From NCBI GenBank assembly GCA_900540255.1, contig UQFE01000044.1, forward strand, positions 1-17,082: a stretch of DNA of 17,082 nt. Reading direction: 5' to 3'. A program made the position numbers and the translations under genes. Shown one piece after another: positions 16,139 through 17,082 of this stretch (position 1 is its first letter; each line of letters starts with the position of its first letter). The notes beneath the pieces are model-generated. The model had not been told where the DNA came from, did not search any database, and worked only from the letters and a program-made list of their open reading frames with translations. The DNA is from an uncultured Clostridium sp. Its GTDB lineage: Bacteria > Bacillota > Clostridia > Clostridiales > Clostridiaceae.

Positions 16139-16912
16139 TTGATTATAAACAAAGTTGAAATTTGCGGGGTAAATACTTCCAAATTACCAGTACTAAAGGA
16201 AAAGGAAAAAAGAGAGCTCCTATTAAAGATGAGAAATGGAGATACAAAAGCTAGAGAAACTTTTATTAATGGAAATTTAAGGTTAGTTTTAAGTGTTATT
16301 CAAAGATTTAATAATAGAGGCGAAAATGTAGACGATTTATTTCAAGTAGGATGTATTGGATTAATGAAATCTATAGATAATTTTGACTTAACACAAAATG
16401 TAAAATTTTCTACATATGCTGTTCCAATGATAATAGGGGAAATTAGAAGGTATTTAAGGGATAATAATTCTATTAGGGTAAGTAGATCTTTGAGGGATGT
16501 TGCTTATAAGGCTTTATTAGTGAGAGATAAATTAATAAAGGAAAATAATAATGAGCCAACAATATCTCAAATAGCAAAGGAATTAAATATTCCACGTGAA
16601 GAGGTTGTATTTGCATTAGATGCAATTCAAGATCCAGTTTCATTATTTGAGCCTATTTATCATGATGGTGGAGATGCAATTTATGTTATGGATCAAATTA
16701 GTGATTCTAAAAATAGTGATGATAGTTGGCTAGAGAATATATCCATTAAGGAAGCTATGAAAAAATTAAATGATAGAGAAAAGTTAATTTTAACCTTAAG
16801 GTTTTTTAATGGAAGAACTCAAATGGAAGTAGCAGATGAAATTGGAATATCACAAGCACAGGTTTCCAGATTAGAAAAAACAGCACTAAAGCATATGAGA
16901 AAATATGTATAG
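16139..16912 (+). CDS. sigG: RNA polymerase sporulation sigma factor SigG
   Basis: A 257-residue sigma-70 family factor for late forespore genes. It opens with NKVEICGVNTSKLPVL, the hallmark N-terminus of SigG and a region linked to anti-sigma control. Region 2 (about 45-108) includes LRLVLSVIQRFNNRGE, DDLFQVGCIGLMKSIDNF and FSTYAVPMIIGEIRRYLRD. Region 3 (about 112-165) is present, unlike in SigE and SigK. Region 4.2 has TQMEVADEIGISQAQVSRLE at 227-246. There is no pro-sequence. Both TTG at 16133 and TTG at 16139 are in frame; the second lies 9 bases after GGAG (16126-16129) and gives the usual length, so it is chosen. The UAG stop falls inside the stem of the terminator that follows. Confidence 0.95.
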   Translation: MIINKVEICGVNTSKLPVLKEKEKRELLLKMRNGDTKARETFINGNLRLVLSVIQRFNNRGENVDDLFQVGCIGLMKSIDNFDLTQNVKFSTYAVPMIIGEIRRYLRDNNSIRVSRSLRDVAYKALLVRDKLIKENNNEPTISQIAKELNIPREEVVFALDAIQDPVSLFEPIYHDGGDAIYVMDQISDSKNSDDSWLENISIKEAMKKLNDREKLILTLRFFNGRTQMEVADEIGISQAQVSRLEKTALKHMRKYV

Positions 16913-16935
16913 GACTCTTTGAGTCCTATTTTTTT
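16909..16935 (+). terminator. Intrinsic terminator after sigG
   Basis: A perfect 9-bp stem ATAGGACTC/GAGTCCTAT (16909-16917 with 16921-16929), a TTT loop and seven T residues (16929-16935). The sigG stop codon (16910-16912) lies in the left arm. Confidence 0.92.
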
Positions 16936-16950
16936 AACAAAAGATTATAT

Positions 16951-16977
16951 GTAGTTTTTAGTTTGTAGTTTTAGTTG
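16951..16977. repeat. Imperfect tandem duplication of a GTAGTTTTTAGTT-like unit
   Basis: GTAGTTTTTAGTTT (16951-16964) is followed by GTAGTTTTAGTTG (16965-16977). It lies between two hairpins and looks like simple-sequence slippage. Confidence 0.5.
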
Positions 16978-17003
16978 AAATTCAGCTTAGGCTGAATTTC
17001 TTT
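16977..17003 (+). terminator. Second hairpin downstream of sigG
   Basis: A perfect 10-bp stem GAAATTCAGC/GCTGAATTTC (16977-16986 with 16991-17000), a TTAG loop and only three T residues. It could be a back-up terminator; on the minus strand no T-run follows it. Confidence 0.45.
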
Positions 17004-17017
17004 AAAATATATTTTTC

Positions 17018-17035
17018 AGGGGCTGTAGCACTAAA
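17018..17035. repeat. Copy 2 of the AGGGGCTGT..ACTAAA motif
   Basis: AGGGGCTGTAGCACTAAA matches 12619-12636 at 16 of 18 positions, in the same orientation. Here the complementary arm is not found before the window ends, so it may be one end of a larger element or a decayed hairpin. Confidence 0.55.
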
Positions 17036-17082
17036 ACTTTTATACACAATATATTGTTTTAAAAAATAAAAATCAACATAAT

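Overview
The window is a very AT-rich stretch of chromosome from an endospore-forming Firmicute. Low-GC codon choice (AGA for Arg, A/T-ending codons), strong AGGAGG ribosome sites, the full sigE/sigG/sigK set and a type IV pilus ATPase all point to Clostridium sensu stricto; the species cannot be fixed from the sequence. All sixteen complete genes lie on the + strand and all are recognisable.

Region 1 (about 1-3315) is a housekeeping block: ruvX, a small acidic DUF1292 protein (UPF0473), a Fur-type regulator and RNase J, closed by a strong intrinsic terminator. Region 2 (3448-9079) holds typA, then mltG, the tRNA wobble-uridine methyltransferase gene trmR, a U32 family gene (trhP) and udk. 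This order matches the Bacillus subtilis yrrL-yrrM-yrrN/O-udk neighbourhood and links cell-wall glycan release, mo5U34 tRNA modification and pyrimidine salvage. A terminator closes it, and its 3' arm carries the ribosome site of the next gene.

Region 3 (9078-16935) is a division and sporulation block: a class B penicillin-binding protein, an uninterrupted sigK, pilT, ftsZ, the spoIIGA-sigE pair and sigG. SpoIIGA is the membrane protease that activates pro-SigE. SigE runs the early mother cell and would be expected to switch on sigK. SigG runs the late forespore and here has a good SigF-type promoter. Intrinsic terminators follow pilT, ftsZ and sigG, so these are separate transcription units. 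Two gaps exceed 300 bases (12610-13106 and 14232-14538); both hold terminators and candidate promoters but no convincing gene.

I found no CRISPR array, transposase, tRNA, rRNA, prophage or defence system, and no evidence for an undescribed multigene system. This is a conserved core region. The most unusual signals are regulatory: the terminator/ribosome-site/start-codon overlap before the penicillin-binding protein gene, a 14-bp palindrome abutting a perfect -10 box before mltG, a long-spacer promoter before spoIIGA, a run of non-ATG starts in the sporulation half, and two copies of a short motif flanking the ftsZ-sigG block.
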